Positions 8,286-18,758 of a stretch of 64,000 bases of DNA are shown in pieces (the first letter of the stretch is position 1; the number at the start of each line of letters is the position of its first letter). Below the pieces are notes generated by a model. That model was not told the DNA's origin. It saw nothing but the letters and a program-made list of their open reading frames with translations, and ran no database searches. Position numbers and translations under genes: made by a program. The stretch comes from Rhizobium mesoamericanum STM3625. Lineage in GTDB: Bacteria > Pseudomonadota > Alphaproteobacteria > Rhizobiales > Rhizobiaceae. The stretch covers positions 1,526,867 to 1,590,866 of the forward strand of contig NZ_HF536772.1 in NCBI RefSeq assembly GCF_000312665.1, written 5' to 3'.

Positions 8286-8490
8286 GCAAGTCACATTTTA
8301 TTCTTCGTTAACTTTTCCACGAAATATTTGTGTGCATAATTTTTGCGAGCTACTACATCTAGATCAAATCGCGCCTCAATTCTTAATCAACTATTAATTT
8401 CTGCCAGTGAGTTCCTACAGCTTGTCCCGGAATCGCGCGATTCGTACCCATAGAGCATCGAGGTACCACAAGTGATTCGGAGGCGGACGA

Positions 8491-9162
8491 ATGATCGTAG
8501 TGGTTGATGAGCGTGAGCTCGTGAAAGATGGTTACACTTCACTTTTTGGACGGGAAGGCATCCCTTCCACGGGGTTTGATCCAAATGAATTCGGCGAATG
8601 GGTTCAGACGGCGGCGGACTCCGACATCGCGGCTGTCGAGGCATTCCTGATCGGGCAGGGGCGTCAGAATTTCGAGCTGCCGCGCGCAATTCGCGACCGG
8701 ACCATGGCGCCAGTTATTGCCGTCAGCGACCAGCCGTCGCTCGAAAACACGCTTGCACTTTTTGATTGCGGCGTCGACGACGTCGTGCGCAAGCCGGTTC
8801 ATCCGCGTGAAATCCTGGCCCGAGCCGCCGCCATCCGGCGCCGACTGAAAGCGATTTCCAGCCACACCGACATCGGCGCGATCCGCGTGTTCTCCGACGG
8901 TCGTGATCCGGAGATTCACGGCGAAGTCTTTGCGCTTCCCCGTCGCGAGCGCCGCATCCTGGAGTATTTGATCGCAAACCGCGGACGTCGCGTCACCAAG
9001 ACGCAGATCTTCAATGCGATCTACGGGATTTTCGACGAGGAAGTCGAAGAAAACGTCGTTGAGAGCCACATTTCGAAGCTGCGCAAGAAGCTCCGGAAGA
9101 AGCTTGGTTTCGATCCGGTCGATTCGAAGCGCTTCCTTGGTTACTGCATTGATTGGAACTGA
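8491..9162 (+). CDS. rem: Motility regulator Rem (OmpR-type, FtcR orthologue)
   Basis: Rem is the transcriptional activator of late flagellar genes in rhizobia (class II regulator under VisNR; FtcR in Brucella). The 223-aa protein has an N-terminal receiver-like domain (about 1-115) and a C-terminal OmpR/PhoB winged helix (about 125-223) with [20 protein letters not shown] and [15 protein letters not shown]. The receiver looks degenerate: the usual phospho-acceptor region reads [22 protein letters not shown], without a clear DxxxPxxxG phosphorylation pocket, consistent with phosphorylation-independent action. Start ATG 8491 follows GGAGGCGG. It stands alone, with its own upstream regulatory region and flgE starting 127 nt downstream. 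Confidence 0.95.
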   Translation: MIVVVDERELVKDGYTSLFGREGIPSTGFDPNEFGEWVQTAADSDIAAVEAFLIGQGRQNFELPRAIRDRTMAPVIAVSDQPSLENTLALFDCGVDDVVRKPVHPREILARAAAIRRRLKAISSHTDIGAIRVFSDGRDPEIHGEVFALPRRERRILEYLIANRGRRVTKTQIFNAIYGIFDEEVEENVVESHISKLRKKLRKKLGFDPVDSKRFLGYCIDWN

Positions 9163-9289
9163 TTTTTCAGACCGGGCCGCATTGCCTGGATCTAGTCGGT
9201 TATTCTCTCGACGATGCTCCAGCCCCAGACAGCTTCACGCAAGGCCCGCCAAATACTCTCAAGCCTACTAAGGGAATCGAGGTTTTCAG

Positions 9290-10588
9290 ATGAGCATTTT
9301 TGGCAGCATGAAGACGGCCGTGTCAGGCATGAACGCCCAGGCGAACCGCCTCAGCACCGTCTCCGACAACATCGCGAACGCCAACACAACGGGCTACAAG
9401 GCCGTCTCGACGGCCTTCTCATCTCTGGTTCTGCCGTCGACCTCGGGCAACTACAATTCGGGCGGCGTCCAGACGTCCGTTCGCCAGTCCGTTTCCGAGC
9501 AGGGCGATATTTCCTATACGACGTCCAGCTACGATCTGGCGATCTCTGGTGATGGCTTCTTTATCGTGCAGAGCCCCGATGGCGTTCCGGTTCTGACCCG
9601 CGCCGGCGATTTCACCAAGGACGACGAAGGCAACCTCGTCAACTCCGCCGGCTTCAAGCTAATGGGCTATTCCTACGACGCCGGGGCGCCGGCCGTTGTT
9701 GTCAACGGATTCTCAGGTCTCGTTCCGATCAATGTCAACCAGTCAGGTCTGACTGCGATCGCCTCGACGACCGGCACGTTCTCGGGCAACCTGAATTCGA
9801 ACGCGAACGTCGCGGCAGCCGGCCTGCCAAGCTCCAACACGGCGCCGATTACCAGCGACACCAAGCAGATGTCTATGGTCGGATATGACACGCTCGGCAA
9901 CACGGTTCAGTACGACTTCTACTTCACCAAGACGGCAGCGATCACGCCCCCGCCCGCCGCTCCGGGTGTTGCGAACACATGGGAAGTTGCGGTCTTCCGA
10001 CACGCGGACGCGGCAACAGGTGGAACGTCATCATTTCCCTATGCCGGGGGAGCGTCCGCTCTCGTTGGCTCGACGAATTTGACCTTCGACGCAAACGGCA
10101 AGATGGTCAGTTCCGGCGCGCTTACCATCAACGACCCGGTCACGACAGGTTCAATCGCCATGGACCTCAGCGGCTTTACGCAGCTCGCCTCCGATTTCGC
10201 CGGCAAAGGTACGCCGGACGGTCAGGCAGCCAGCCCGGTAAAGGATGTCACAATCTCCAAGGATGGCACCGTCTACGCGAAATATTCCGACGGCACCTCG
10301 AAACCGATTTACCGCATTCCGCTGGCAACTGTCGCTAGCCCCGACAACATGACGCTGATGAGTGGCAACGTCTACAGCGCCAACGGCCAGTCTGGTGTTA
10401 CTGTGACCGGCTTCCCGCAGACGAACGGTTTCGGCACGATCCAATCCGGCGCGCTCGAGAGCTCGAACGTCGACCTCGCCGGCGAACTGACCGAGATGAT
10501 CGAGTCGCAGCGCAGCTACACCGCCAATTCCAAGGTGTTTCAGACAGGATCCGACATCATGGACGTTCTCGTCAACCTCAAGAGATAA
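9290..10588 (+). CDS. flgE: Flagellar hook protein FlgE
   Basis: FlgE is the structural subunit of the hook. The 432-aa protein has the axial N-terminal signature (MSIFGSMKTAVSGMNAQANRLSTVSDNIANANTTGYKA, residues 1-38, containing the ANxxTxGxK motif of rod/hook proteins). Mid-domains include the GDGFFIVQSPDG motif. The C-terminus (AGELTEMIESQRSYTANSKVFQT) is the coiled-coil D0 helix. The length is typical for rhizobia. The ATG at 9290 is preceded by GAGG. It heads the run flgE-flgK-flgL-flaF-flbT-flgD-fliQ, all on one strand with short gaps. Confidence 0.97.
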   Translation: MSIFGSMKTAVSGMNAQANRLSTVSDNIANANTTGYKAVSTAFSSLVLPSTSGNYNSGGVQTSVRQSVSEQGDISYTTSSYDLAISGDGFFIVQSPDGVPVLTRAGDFTKDDEGNLVNSAGFKLMGYSYDAGAPAVVVNGFSGLVPINVNQSGLTAIASTTGTFSGNLNSNANVAAAGLPSSNTAPITSDTKQMSMVGYDTLGNTVQYDFYFTKTAAITPPPAAPGVANTWEVAVFRHADAATGGTSSFPYAGGASALVGSTNLTFDANGKMVSSGALTINDPVTTGSIAMDLSGFTQLASDFAGKGTPDGQAASPVKDVTISKDGTVYAKYSDGTSKPIYRIPLATVASPDNMTLMSGNVYSANGQSGVTVTGFPQTNGFGTIQSGALESSNVDLAGELTEMIESQRSYTANSKVFQTGSDIMDVLVNLKR

Positions 10589-10606
10589 GTAGGGTTCGGA
10601 TAAGCC

Positions 10607-12097
10607 ATGTCGCTCACTTCCGCACTGAATACTGCACAGAGCATATTCAACACCACCGGCACTCAAAGCAGTGTGGTATCGAACAATATCTCGAACTCCA
10701 GCAACAGCGACTACGTGCGCCGACAAGCGATGGTCACCACGTCGCTGAACGGCGCGCAGGTTGTAAAGATCAGCCGCGCGCAGGAAGATGCCCTTCTCAA
10801 GCAGTGGCTGAAGGCGAGTGCGCAGGATAGCGGCCAGCAGACGTTGCTGAGCGGCCTGACCGACCTAAAGTCGATCATGGGCGGTAACGACTACGAGACC
10901 TCGCCTGCGACCTACCTGTCCACCTTCAAGGAAAAGCTACAGGCTTTTCGGACATCGCCGAGCAGCACGATCGCAGCGCAAAGCGCAGTCACCGCGGCGC
11001 AGGATGTGGCGAATTCACTGAACAGCGCATCGAAATCCGTTCAGGCAGTTCGCCAGAGTGCGGATAAGGACATTGCGACAAAGGTCTCAACGCTCAATAC
11101 GCTCCTCGCCCAGTTCAAGACCGCCAACGACGCGGTCAAGAGCGAGACGGCGACCGGCGGCAATCCAGCCGATGCGCTGGACGAGCGCGAGAAACTCCTG
11201 AAGCAGATTTCCTCGATCGTGGGGGTCAACGCGGTTGATCGTGAAAACGGCGACATGGCGCTTTACACGACCGACGGAACCGTCGTTTTCGACACGATAC
11301 CGCGCACCGTGACCTTCGTTGCGCAGGACACCTACACCGCACAGACCAAGGGCAACGGCGTTTATATCGACGGCGTCCAGCTTGCGATGGGCACCGGGTC
11401 GACGACATCGGCCCAGGGAAGCCTCCAGGCGCTTCTTCAGGTCCGTGATGACATTGCGCCGAAATTTCAGTCTCAACTGGATGAAATCGCAAAGTCACTT
11501 GTGTCTATGTTCTCCGAAAGCGACGGGGCTACGCCTGCGACGACGGCGCCCGGTCTGTTCGTCTGGAAGACCTCGACCGGCGCCCCCGGGGGTGTGCCGA
11601 CGACGACTGGCGTAATCGACGGGATTTCCGCAACCATCTCAGTCAACATCAATGTTCAAACCGGGGTGATCAACCCAGCAACTGGCTTGTCGGGCGACCC
11701 GATGAAGTTGCGCGATGGATCAATCTCCGGCGTCACAAACCTTAATCCGACGGGCAAAACTGGCTTTTCCGACAATCTGGACGCGCTCTACACGGAGATG
11801 GGCACGGCTCAGACCTTCTCGTCGAACGCAGGCCTCTCGTCCAACGTCAGCATCATGGATTACGCTTCGAATTCGATCGGATGGCTTGAGCAGTATCGAA
11901 GCGACGCGACAACCGCGTCCGAGAATACTTCGGCGGCTCTCTCGCGTTCGACGGAAGCTTATTCGAATGAGACCGGCGTCAATCTCGACGAAGAACTGAC
12001 GCTGCTGCTCGACATTGAGCAGTCCTACAAGGCGGGCACGAAGATCCTGAATGCCGTCGACGAAATGTTGAAGTCATTGCTGGACATAGCGAGTTAA
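10607..12097 (+). CDS. flgK: Hook-filament junction protein FlgK (HAP1)
   Basis: FlgK caps the hook and joins it to the filament with FlgL. The 496-aa product has the axial N-terminal helix (SLTSALNTAQSIFNTTGTQSSVVSNNISNSSNSDYVRR), a central helical region with DEREKLLKQIS, and a C-terminal D0 helix (GVNLDEELTLLLDIEQSYKAGTKILNAVDEM). It begins 18 nt after flgE and is followed by flgL after 3 nt, so the two junction proteins are co-translated. Its secretion chaperone is probably the FlgN-like protein at 18759. Confidence 0.96.
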   Translation: MSLTSALNTAQSIFNTTGTQSSVVSNNISNSSNSDYVRRQAMVTTSLNGAQVVKISRAQEDALLKQWLKASAQDSGQQTLLSGLTDLKSIMGGNDYETSPATYLSTFKEKLQAFRTSPSSTIAAQSAVTAAQDVANSLNSASKSVQAVRQSADKDIATKVSTLNTLLAQFKTANDAVKSETATGGNPADALDEREKLLKQISSIVGVNAVDRENGDMALYTTDGTVVFDTIPRTVTFVAQDTYTAQTKGNGVYIDGVQLAMGTGSTTSAQGSLQALLQVRDDIAPKFQSQLDEIAKSLVSMFSESDGATPATTAPGLFVWKTSTGAPGGVPTTTGVIDGISATISVNINVQTGVINPATGLSGDPMKLRDGSISGVTNLNPTGKTGFSDNLDALYTEMGTAQTFSSNAGLSSNVSIMDYASNSIGWLEQYRSDATTASENTSAALSRSTEAYSNETGVNLDEELTLLLDIEQSYKAGTKILNAVDEMLKSLLDIAS

Positions 12098-12100
12098 GCC

Positions 12101-13222
12101 ATGAAGAGTTCATTTATTTCTAGCTCTGCCATTCAGAATGCAATGCGATTGACCATCCGCCAGTCGCAGAAGCAGTTGGTCAGCTCGTCTCTCGAAGCAA
12201 CGACCGGTGTTTACGCCGATATCGGCGCCTCCCTGGGTTCGGGCGCGGCCAAGAGCGTGAATTTCACAACTGAAGTCAGCCGTATAGCAGCTCTCAAGGG
12301 CAGCAATTCTGTTGTTTCCGCACGCCTCGAGGCTTCGCAGCTCGGCCTTGATAGCATGAAGACTGCGGGTGATGCCCTCGTCTCGAAACTGACTGCGCTT
12401 CAGGGCAGCCAGGATACGACCAGCATTACGGTTGCCAGGCAGTCGGCGGGCGATGCGCTGTCGCAGCTGATGGATACGGGTAATTCGATGCTCAACGGCG
12501 AATACCTGTTCTCTGGCATTAATACCGACGTTCAACCGATGACCGACCAGTCGAGTGTTGCAACGACCGCAATCCAGACGAACCTGGAAGCCTATGCGAG
12601 TGGTCTCGGCAAGACCGTGAGCTCGCTGACGGGCACTGAGATGGAAACCTTCATCACGAACTTCGTTGAGCCGATGTTCTCGCAGGACACGTTCAATGGC
12701 ACGTCGACGCCGATCGCCTTCCCGCCTCCGGGAGCACCCACGCCGGTTGCGCCCGCAGCCTATGTGACGCCACCCGCTTGGAGCGACTGGTCCAGCGCGT
12801 CCAACCAGAACATGACGAGCCGTATCAGCAACTCGGAAGTCGTAACGTCCTCGACCAATTCCAACTCGGATGGCATGCGCTACTTCGCCCTGGCTTCGAT
12901 TACGGTTTCGGCCCTGGCCGGCCAGGGCCTAGGTGCAGATGCCTTGGGCACGGTCACCAAGAAGGCGATCGGCTACGCCGCCCAGGCGACCACGGGCATT
13001 GTCACGCAGGCCAGCCAGCTCGGCCTTTCGCAGGAGCGCGTCGAGAAGGCCAACGATGCCCTCGATGCGCAATCAAGCATCATTCAAAACAAGCTCGTTG
13101 ATCTCCAGGGCGTGGATACGTCGGAAGCGTCAACGTTGGTCAACACTCTCCAGACCCAGCTGGAGACCGCTTATACGATCGTATCGAAAATCCAGCAGTT
13201 GAGTCTCGTGAATTACCTTTGA
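12101..13222 (+). CDS. flgL: Hook-filament junction protein FlgL (HAP3)
   Basis: FlgL is the second junction protein, related to flagellin. The 373-aa product starts MKSSFISSSAIQNAMRLTIRQSQKQL and has the flagellin-like N-terminal helices with LMDTGNSMLNGEYLFSGINTD, a Pro/Ala-rich insertion (about 205-225), and a C-terminal helix (STLVNTLQTQLETAYTIVSKIQQLSLVNYL). It is longer than enteric FlgL (about 317 aa), as usual in rhizobia. Its ATG lies 3 nt after the flgK stop. Confidence 0.96.
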   Translation: MKSSFISSSAIQNAMRLTIRQSQKQLVSSSLEATTGVYADIGASLGSGAAKSVNFTTEVSRIAALKGSNSVVSARLEASQLGLDSMKTAGDALVSKLTALQGSQDTTSITVARQSAGDALSQLMDTGNSMLNGEYLFSGINTDVQPMTDQSSVATTAIQTNLEAYASGLGKTVSSLTGTEMETFITNFVEPMFSQDTFNGTSTPIAFPPPGAPTPVAPAAYVTPPAWSDWSSASNQNMTSRISNSEVVTSSTNSNSDGMRYFALASITVSALAGQGLGADALGTVTKKAIGYAAQATTGIVTQASQLGLSQERVEKANDALDAQSSIIQNKLVDLQGVDTSEASTLVNTLQTQLETAYTIVSKIQQLSLVNYL

Positions 13223-13258
13223 TGATCAAGGGTATGAAAGACAAAGAAGGATGCATGA

Positions 13259-13606
13259 ATGTATCAGTTCTCTTACTCCGAGATCATGGAGGACTCGGTG
13301 GCCGATGCGAAGGAGCGGGAGCGTCAAGTTCTCGACCGGTCCATCGAGCTGCTGTCGATTGCACGGGACAAAGAGAAATACAGCCGGGAAGCCATTGATG
13401 CATTGTTCTACACCCGGCGTGTTTGGGTGAGTTTCATCGAGGATCTCAAGCATCCGGATAATCAGCTTGAAATCCAGCTGCGTGCCAACCTCATCTCCAT
13501 CGCCATCTGGATCTTGAAGGAGTGCGATCGGATCAGGCGCAGGCAGTCGACGAATTACCAAGGCATTATCGACGTTACCACCATCATCAGGGATGGACTA
13601 AAATGA
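13259..13606 (+). CDS. flaF: Flagellin biosynthesis regulator FlaF
   Basis: FlaF is a small alphaproteobacterial cytoplasmic protein needed for flagellin production; with FlbT it controls flagellin mRNA translation and secretion. The 115-aa protein is helical ([32 protein letters not shown]) and has the family's typical [24 protein letters not shown] core. The stop (TGA) overlaps the flbT start in an ATGA arrangement, so the pair is translationally coupled. Confidence 0.95.
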   Translation: MYQFSYSEIMEDSVADAKERERQVLDRSIELLSIARDKEKYSREAIDALFYTRRVWVSFIEDLKHPDNQLEIQLRANLISIAIWILKECDRIRRRQSTNYQGIIDVTTIIRDGLK

Positions 13607-14052
13607 AAAGCACACTTCGTATCTCGCTAAAAGCCGGGGAAAAGATCTTCATCAATGGTGCGGTTTTGCGCGTTGACCGGAAGGTCGCGCTTGAATTCCT
13701 GAATGATGTAACCTTCCTTCTCGAAAACCACGTTCTTCAACCCGAAGACGCAACAACGCCGCTGCGCCAGCTCTACTTCATTGCGCAGATGATCCTGATC
13801 AATCCCGAGGGCAAGGAGCAGTCGACGGCGATGTTCCGCAAGTCGATCACGATGCTGCTGACCTGCTTCCGGAACGAGGAGGTGCTTGCCGAGCTAAAGC
13901 GTATCGATGGTCTCGTCTCGACCGGGCGTGCATTCGACGCCTTGAAAGCGATACGTGGTCTCTACTCGATCGAAGACAGCATCCTCAACAACCACGAAAT
14001 GCCGCCGACAATGGTCGAGCAGATTCGTAAGGAGATCGCACCATGGCGGTAA
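13603..14052 (+). CDS. flbT: Flagellin post-transcriptional regulator FlbT
   Basis: FlbT in Caulobacter binds the 5' leader of flagellin mRNA and prevents its translation until the hook is complete. The 149-aa protein begins [45 protein letters not shown] and shows the family's central [16 protein letters not shown] motif. The ATG at 13603 (ATGA overlap with flaF) is chosen; upstream in-frame residues are out-of-frame flaF sequence. The 3' end overlaps flgD by 10 nt. Confidence 0.95.
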   Translation: MKSTLRISLKAGEKIFINGAVLRVDRKVALEFLNDVTFLLENHVLQPEDATTPLRQLYFIAQMILINPEGKEQSTAMFRKSITMLLTCFRNEEVLAELKRIDGLVSTGRAFDALKAIRGLYSIEDSILNNHEMPPTMVEQIRKEIAPWR

Positions 14053-14471
14053 GCGGGGTTTCAAGCACGTCGAGCACATCATCGTCGTCGAGCCCATCAA
14101 GCGCGCAGAAGTCGGCGACGCTGAACTACGATAACTTCCTTCAGTTGCTAATCGCGCAGATGAAGAATCAGGATCCGACGGACCCGGTGGACGCCAGTGA
14201 GCAGATGTCCCAGCTTGCTAGCTTCTCGCAGGTCGAGCAGACGATTCAGACGAACAGCAAACTGGATACGCTTCTTGCGAGCTCGAGCCTGACGCAGGCG
14301 GGCAGCTACATCGGCAAATACATGACCAGTGCCGATGGCAGCGTGAAAGGCACGGTGGCTTCGGTCAAGGTTTATTCCGACGGAATTATCGCGACGACAA
14401 CCGACGGCCAGAGTATTCTTGTGCAGGCGGGAATCACCCTGTCTGACAAGGCTCCGACGACGTCGAGCTAA
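14043..14471 (+). CDS. flgD: Hook assembly scaffold FlgD (short form)
   Basis: FlgD caps the growing hook and is needed for FlgE polymerisation. The 142-aa protein has a Ser-rich start and the conserved FlgD N-terminal region [22 protein letters not shown]...[10 protein letters not shown] (about residues 24-65). The C-terminal part after about 100 residues is short. Enteric FlgD is about 220 aa with a tudor/fibronectin-like domain; that domain is nearly absent, as in other rhizobial FlgD. The ATG lies inside the flbT 3' end. Confidence 0.93.
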   Translation: MAVSGVSSTSSTSSSSSPSSAQKSATLNYDNFLQLLIAQMKNQDPTDPVDASEQMSQLASFSQVEQTIQTNSKLDTLLASSSLTQAGSYIGKYMTSADGSVKGTVASVKVYSDGIIATTTDGQSILVQAGITLSDKAPTTSS

Positions 14472-14534
14472 ATGCAATTGCGAAGCGGTTCGGTCGGTTG
14501 GGCGAACCGCAAGGCGATATGAGGTTGCCTGACG

Positions 14535-14801
14535 ATGAATGAAGCTGACGCTCTTGACCTTTTCCAGGCCGCGATCTGGACCGTCCTTGTTTCCGCCGGC
14601 CCAGCGGTTGGGGCAGCCATGATAGTCGGTCTGATCATCGCGCTGTTCCAGGCGCTGACGCAGGTTCAGGAAGCAACGCTTACCTTCGTTCCGAAGATCG
14701 TGGCCGTCCTCGTCACCATCGGCATCTCGGCGCCGTTTGTCGGGTCACAGATTTCAATTTTTACCAATCTGGTGTTTTCGCGCATTCAGTCGGGCTTCTG
14801 A
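14535..14801 (+). CDS. fliQ: Flagellar export gate protein FliQ
   Basis: FliQ is a small inner-membrane component of the flagellar type III export gate, with FliP and FliR. The 88-aa protein has two transmembrane helices (about 17-38 and 52-72) and the family sequence VGLIIALFQALTQVQEATLTFVPKI. It starts 63 nt after flgD. Confidence 0.96.
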   Translation: MNEADALDLFQAAIWTVLVSAGPAVGAAMIVGLIIALFQALTQVQEATLTFVPKIVAVLVTIGISAPFVGSQISIFTNLVFSRIQSGF

Positions 14802-14889
14802 GCCACCTTCGCGCAAGCTTCGCCATTTAGTTCTCGTTCCGAATTGGTGGGCATCATGCCCGCACCTCTCATGAAGAGACGGAACAGAA

Positions 14890-16977
14890 ATGGCGCAACC
14901 ACCCGCACTCCCCCTTCCGAAAGCCGGACTTAGCGTACGCGATATCGGTTTTGCCCTTGGCATCATCGTCATCATCTGCGTGCTGTTTCTGCCGATCCCG
15001 CCATTCCTGATCGATATGGGGCTCGCCTTCTCAATCGCTCTCTCGGTGCTAATCCTGATGGTAGCACTGTGGATTCAGAAACCGCTCGATTTCTCGTCTT
15101 TCCCGACCATCCTTCTGATCGCGACGATGACGCGCTTGGCGCTCAACATCGCGACGACGCGTGTGATTCTCTCGCACGGCAACGAGGGGCATAATGCCGC
15201 GGGCGGCGTCATTGCAGGCTTTGCAAGTCTTGTCATGTCCGGCGACTTTGTGATTGGTCTGATCGTTTTCCTGATCCTGATCACCATTAACTTCATCGTC
15301 ATTACGAAGGGCGCCACGCGTATCGCGGAAGTCGGCGCTCGTTTCACACTCGATGCGATCCCCGGCAAACAGATGTCGATTGACGCGGACCTTTCGGCCG
15401 GCATCATCGATGAGAAGGAAGCCCAACGCCGTCGCAAGGAACTGGAAGAGGAAAGCTCCTTCTTCGGCGCCATGGACGGTGCATCCAAGTTCGTTCGCGG
15501 TGACGCGATTGCCGGTTTGCTGATCACTTGCATCAACGTTTTCGGCGGCATCATTATCGGTTACTTCCGCCATGGAATGCCGATCTCCGAAGCCGCCGAC
15601 GTCTTCGTCAAGCTCTCGGTCGGCGACGGCCTCGTCTCACAGATGCCGGCGCTCATCGTTTCGCTCGCGGCCGGCCTTCTGGTATCGCGCGGCGGCACCG
15701 TCGGTTCCACCGAACAGGCGGTCGTCAACCAGCTGAGCGGCTATCCGCGCGCGCTTTCGGTATCGGCGGTTCTGATGGCGATCCTCGGCCTGATGCCGGG
15801 TCTGCCGTTTGTCCCCTTCATGTTCCTTTCCGGTCTTCTGGCCCTCGGCGCATGGTTCATTCCTCGTCAGGTCGAGGCCGAGAACAGGGCTCGCCGCGAG
15901 CAGGAAGAGAAGAAGGTCGTTCAGAACAAGGAGCTCGAAAAGGAGTCCGTCAAGTCGGTGTTGCGCACCTCGGAAATCGAACTCGCGCTCGGAAAGATGG
16001 TATCAACGCGCCTGCTCGGCGCTCACCAGGAACTCGCCTTCCGTGTCGGCAAGATGCGCAAGAAGTTTGCGACGCAATACGGCTTTGTCGTTCCGGAGAT
16101 CAAGGTCACCGACGACATCGGCATCGCCGAGAAGTCCTATCATATTCGAATCCACGGCACGACGGTGGCTTCCAACATGCTGCGCGTGGGCGAAGTTTTG
16201 GTGGTCACCGGCTCCGGCCGCAAGCCAAGCGTTCCGGGCGACGAAATTCGCGAACCAGCCTTCGGAATGCCGGCGGTATCCGTTCTTGAAGCCTTTGCGG
16301 AAGACCTGAAGCGCGAAGGGTTCCAGCCGATCGACAACGTTTCCGTCGTGCTGACGCACATGAGCGAAGTCATCCGTAACAACCTGCCGGCGCTTCTGTC
16401 CTACAAGGACGTGAAGGTCCTGATTGATAGGCTCGATCCGGAATATAAGAAGCTGGCTGACGAGATCTGCTCATCGCATATGTCTTACTCCGGCCTGCAG
16501 GCCGTGCTGAAGCTACTTCTTGCCGAGCGCGTGTCGATCCGCAATCTGCATCTCATCCTGGAAGCCGTCGCCGAACTTGCGCCGCATGTCCGCAAGACCG
16601 AGCAGATCGTCGAGCACGTTCGTGTTCGCATGGCCCAGCAGCTATGTGGCGACCTCGCCGACAACGGCGTGCTTCGCGTGCTGCGGCTCGGCAGCAAATG
16701 GGACCTCGCCTTCCATCAGGCGCTGAAGCGTGACAACAAGGGCGAGATCATCGAATTCGACATCGACCCGCGCATGCTGGAGGAGTTCAGCGAGCAGGCC
16801 ACAAAAGTTATCCGTGAATTCATGGATCGCGGTCTCCCATTCGCCCTTGTCACCTCACCCGAAACACGCTCGTATGTGCGCATGATCATCGAACGCTTGT
16901 TCGCAACGCTGCCGGTCTTGTCTCATGTCGAGTTGGCCAAGGGCATCGAGATAAAGATACTGGGCTCGATTTCATGA
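14890..16977 (+). CDS. flhA: Flagellar export gate protein FlhA
   Basis: FlhA forms the large export gate and a cytoplasmic ring that docks chaperone-substrate complexes. The 695-aa protein has about eight transmembrane helices in residues 20-330. The conserved FHIPEP-type region is recognisable ([24 protein letters not shown] and [28 protein letters not shown]...[18 protein letters not shown]). A cytoplasmic domain follows (about 340-695), ending in [24 protein letters not shown]. The length matches the family. Its stop overlaps the fliR start (ATGA at 16974). Confidence 0.97.
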   Translation: MAQPPALPLPKAGLSVRDIGFALGIIVIICVLFLPIPPFLIDMGLAFSIALSVLILMVALWIQKPLDFSSFPTILLIATMTRLALNIATTRVILSHGNEGHNAAGGVIAGFASLVMSGDFVIGLIVFLILITINFIVITKGATRIAEVGARFTLDAIPGKQMSIDADLSAGIIDEKEAQRRRKELEEESSFFGAMDGASKFVRGDAIAGLLITCINVFGGIIIGYFRHGMPISEAADVFVKLSVGDGLVSQMPALIVSLAAGLLVSRGGTVGSTEQAVVNQLSGYPRALSVSAVLMAILGLMPGLPFVPFMFLSGLLALGAWFIPRQVEAENRARREQEEKKVVQNKELEKESVKSVLRTSEIELALGKMVSTRLLGAHQELAFRVGKMRKKFATQYGFVVPEIKVTDDIGIAEKSYHIRIHGTTVASNMLRVGEVLVVTGSGRKPSVPGDEIREPAFGMPAVSVLEAFAEDLKREGFQPIDNVSVVLTHMSEVIRNNLPALLSYKDVKVLIDRLDPEYKKLADEICSSHMSYSGLQAVLKLLLAERVSIRNLHLILEAVAELAPHVRKTEQIVEHVRVRMAQQLCGDLADNGVLRVLRLGSKWDLAFHQALKRDNKGEIIEFDIDPRMLEEFSEQATKVIREFMDRGLPFALVTSPETRSYVRMIIERLFATLPVLSHVELAKGIEIKILGSIS

Positions 16978-17726
16978 TAACCGACCCGCAAGGGACCGTC
17001 CTGGCGCTGTTCCTGATCTTCTGCAGGATCGGCGGCTGCGTCTTGGCAATGCCGGGCTTTTCGTCTGCGCGTGTCCCGACGCAATTGCGGGTTTTTATTG
17101 CCGGTGGCCTGTCCCTTGCGATTCTGCCTGTTCTTTGGGACACCGCCTACCCGATCGTCCACACATCGAACGCCACTTATATCGGTTACATCTTCAGCGA
17201 ATCGCTAATCGGCGTCATGTATGGCATGCTCGCCCGTCTCTATACGCTCGGCCTGCAGTTTGCAGCCAGCGTCATCGCAATGATGATCGGATACACCCAG
17301 CCGAGCGCGGGAGATATCTTCGAAGATACACCCGAAACCAGCCTTTCTGGCTTCATCACCTTTGCCGGCATGATGATCCTCTTCATGATGGACTTTCATC
17401 ACATCGTGTTCCGGGCATTGGTCGATTCCTACTCCTCGATGCCCTTCGGGGGCGTCATGCAGATGCGCAGTACGCTCATCTCGTTCGCCGACACGCTGTC
17501 ATCGACATTCATGATCATGCTGCGGCTCTCCAGCCCCTTCTTGATCTACGGCCTGATGTTCAACATTGCCATTGGCTTCATCAACAAGCTCGCGCCGCAG
17601 ATCCCGGTATACTTCATATCGACGCCGTACCTGCTTCTCGGCGGCCTCTTCCTCTTCTACTTCTCCGTGGCAGCGCTGGTGAGCCAGTTCGGCCAATCCT
17701 TCGCCAGCGTGTTCATCGGTAGGTAG
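16974..17726 (+). CDS. fliR: Flagellar export gate protein FliR
   Basis: FliR is the third core component of the export channel. The 250-aa protein has about six hydrophobic segments and the family motif [20 protein letters not shown], then [31 protein letters not shown] and [18 protein letters not shown]. It is coupled to flhA by an ATGA overlap and is followed after 3 nt by the small coiled-coil gene. Confidence 0.96.
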   Translation: MITDPQGTVLALFLIFCRIGGCVLAMPGFSSARVPTQLRVFIAGGLSLAILPVLWDTAYPIVHTSNATYIGYIFSESLIGVMYGMLARLYTLGLQFAASVIAMMIGYTQPSAGDIFEDTPETSLSGFITFAGMMILFMMDFHHIVFRALVDSYSSMPFGGVMQMRSTLISFADTLSSTFMIMLRLSSPFLIYGLMFNIAIGFINKLAPQIPVYFISTPYLLLGGLFLFYFSVAALVSQFGQSFASVFIGR

Positions 17727-17729
17727 GCC

Positions 17730-18143
17730 ATGGCGGACAAGACGCGCTCGCAGAAACTGAAACGCCTCGTGGCGGTTCAACGTCATCTGGAACAGATGGC
17801 CGAATTCGATCTCGCCGAAACCAGCCGTCAGCGGGTGGAAGTCAACGAGCAGATGGACAGCGTCATCCTGGCGCTTGGTTCCATGGACCCGGTCCATCAC
17901 GCCTTTTCGCAGGGCTATGCGGATCGTTTCAACCGGCTCGGCATCAAGGACAAGCAGCTGACCGGCATGCAGCAGATTCACGAAATGCGCGTTGTTCAGG
18001 AGCGTGCCAAGGGCGACCGGCTGGAAGAGGGTATGCGCGAGGCGCTCGAGTCTGAACGCCGGGAAGCAGACGACAACGCAGTCTATGATCTCATCGATCA
18101 AAAGTTCGGGACGCCAGCCTCCAGCAAGCTTCAAAAATCATAA
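17730..18143 (+). CDS. FliJ-like flagellar coiled-coil protein
   Basis: This 137-aa, highly charged, all-helical protein (KLKRLVAVQRHLEQMAEFDLAETSRQRVEVNEQMDSV) lies directly after fliR. The size, charge and antiparallel coiled-coil look match FliJ, the central stalk that works with the export ATPase FliI; the N-terminal L-x-x-L-x-x-x-Q-x-x-L-E-x-x-A pattern is FliJ-like. No FliJ is otherwise visible here. Family assignment is inferred from form and context. Start ATG 17730, after a GGTAGG-type site within the fliR end. Confidence 0.75.
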   Translation: MADKTRSQKLKRLVAVQRHLEQMAEFDLAETSRQRVEVNEQMDSVILALGSMDPVHHAFSQGYADRFNRLGIKDKQLTGMQQIHEMRVVQERAKGDRLEEGMREALESERREADDNAVYDLIDQKFGTPASSKLQKS

Positions 18144-18174
18144 TCGTCACAATCTTAAGCAAGAGGATTGTGAC

Positions 18175-18741
18175 TTGGCTATTTCACCTCCGAGTGATCT
18201 GGTCCTGGATGTTGTCAAAGCTGCAGACCCGCTCGAGGTCCAGGCGGCCCAGGACAAACTGAAGGCAAACCAGGCCGCTTTTGCCGCCAACAGTCTCGCC
18301 GAGGCCGGCAAGGGCTTCACGTCGGCCGTCGATATTCTCGATCGCGCCGTCGGCAAGACCGGTCTGAGCGACAGCAAGAACCGCAGCATCAAGACAGAAG
18401 AGGTGCCCGAAACTTACCGCAAGTTTGAGGCGATGGTTCTGCAGAATTTCATCAAAAACATGCTGCCGAATGACAGCGAAGATGTGTACGGCAAGGGCGC
18501 CACTGGTGACATCTGGAAAGGCATGATGGCCGAGCAGCTCGGCAGCGAGATTTCGAAGGGCGAGGGCATCGGCATTGCCAAGCAGCTCTATCACGATGCG
18601 CTGAAGAAGCAGGAAGGCAAGGTCGCCAACGCCTCCACTGATCAGGACGATCGCAATATGGCGATGAGCATGATCGACGAATTCCAGCGCAAGACATTCG
18701 GTACACCAACTGCGGACAACAAATCCGCCCATGACGCCTGA
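18175..18741 (+). CDS. flgJ: FlgJ-like rod-binding protein (no muramidase domain)
   Basis: The 188-aa protein carries the rod-binding domain that forms the N-terminal half of enteric FlgJ: FEAMVLQNFIKNMLP (about residues 83-97), then the family's FYGKGATGDIWKGMMAEQLG-like core with SKGEGIGIAKQLY. The C-terminal muramidase domain is missing; the separate transglycosylase at 7623 may supply that activity. The TTG at 18175 is chosen as start because an AGAGGA site lies 8 nt upstream and no suitable ATG occurs before the domain. Upstream in-frame sequence overlaps the FliJ-like gene and is not coding. Confidence 0.85.
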   Translation: MAISPPSDLVLDVVKAADPLEVQAAQDKLKANQAAFAANSLAEAGKGFTSAVDILDRAVGKTGLSDSKNRSIKTEEVPETYRKFEAMVLQNFIKNMLPNDSEDVYGKGATGDIWKGMMAEQLGSEISKGEGIGIAKQLYHDALKKQEGKVANASTDQDDRNMAMSMIDEFQRKTFGTPTADNKSAHDA

Positions 18742-18758
18742 GAGAATCGAGGACAAAA

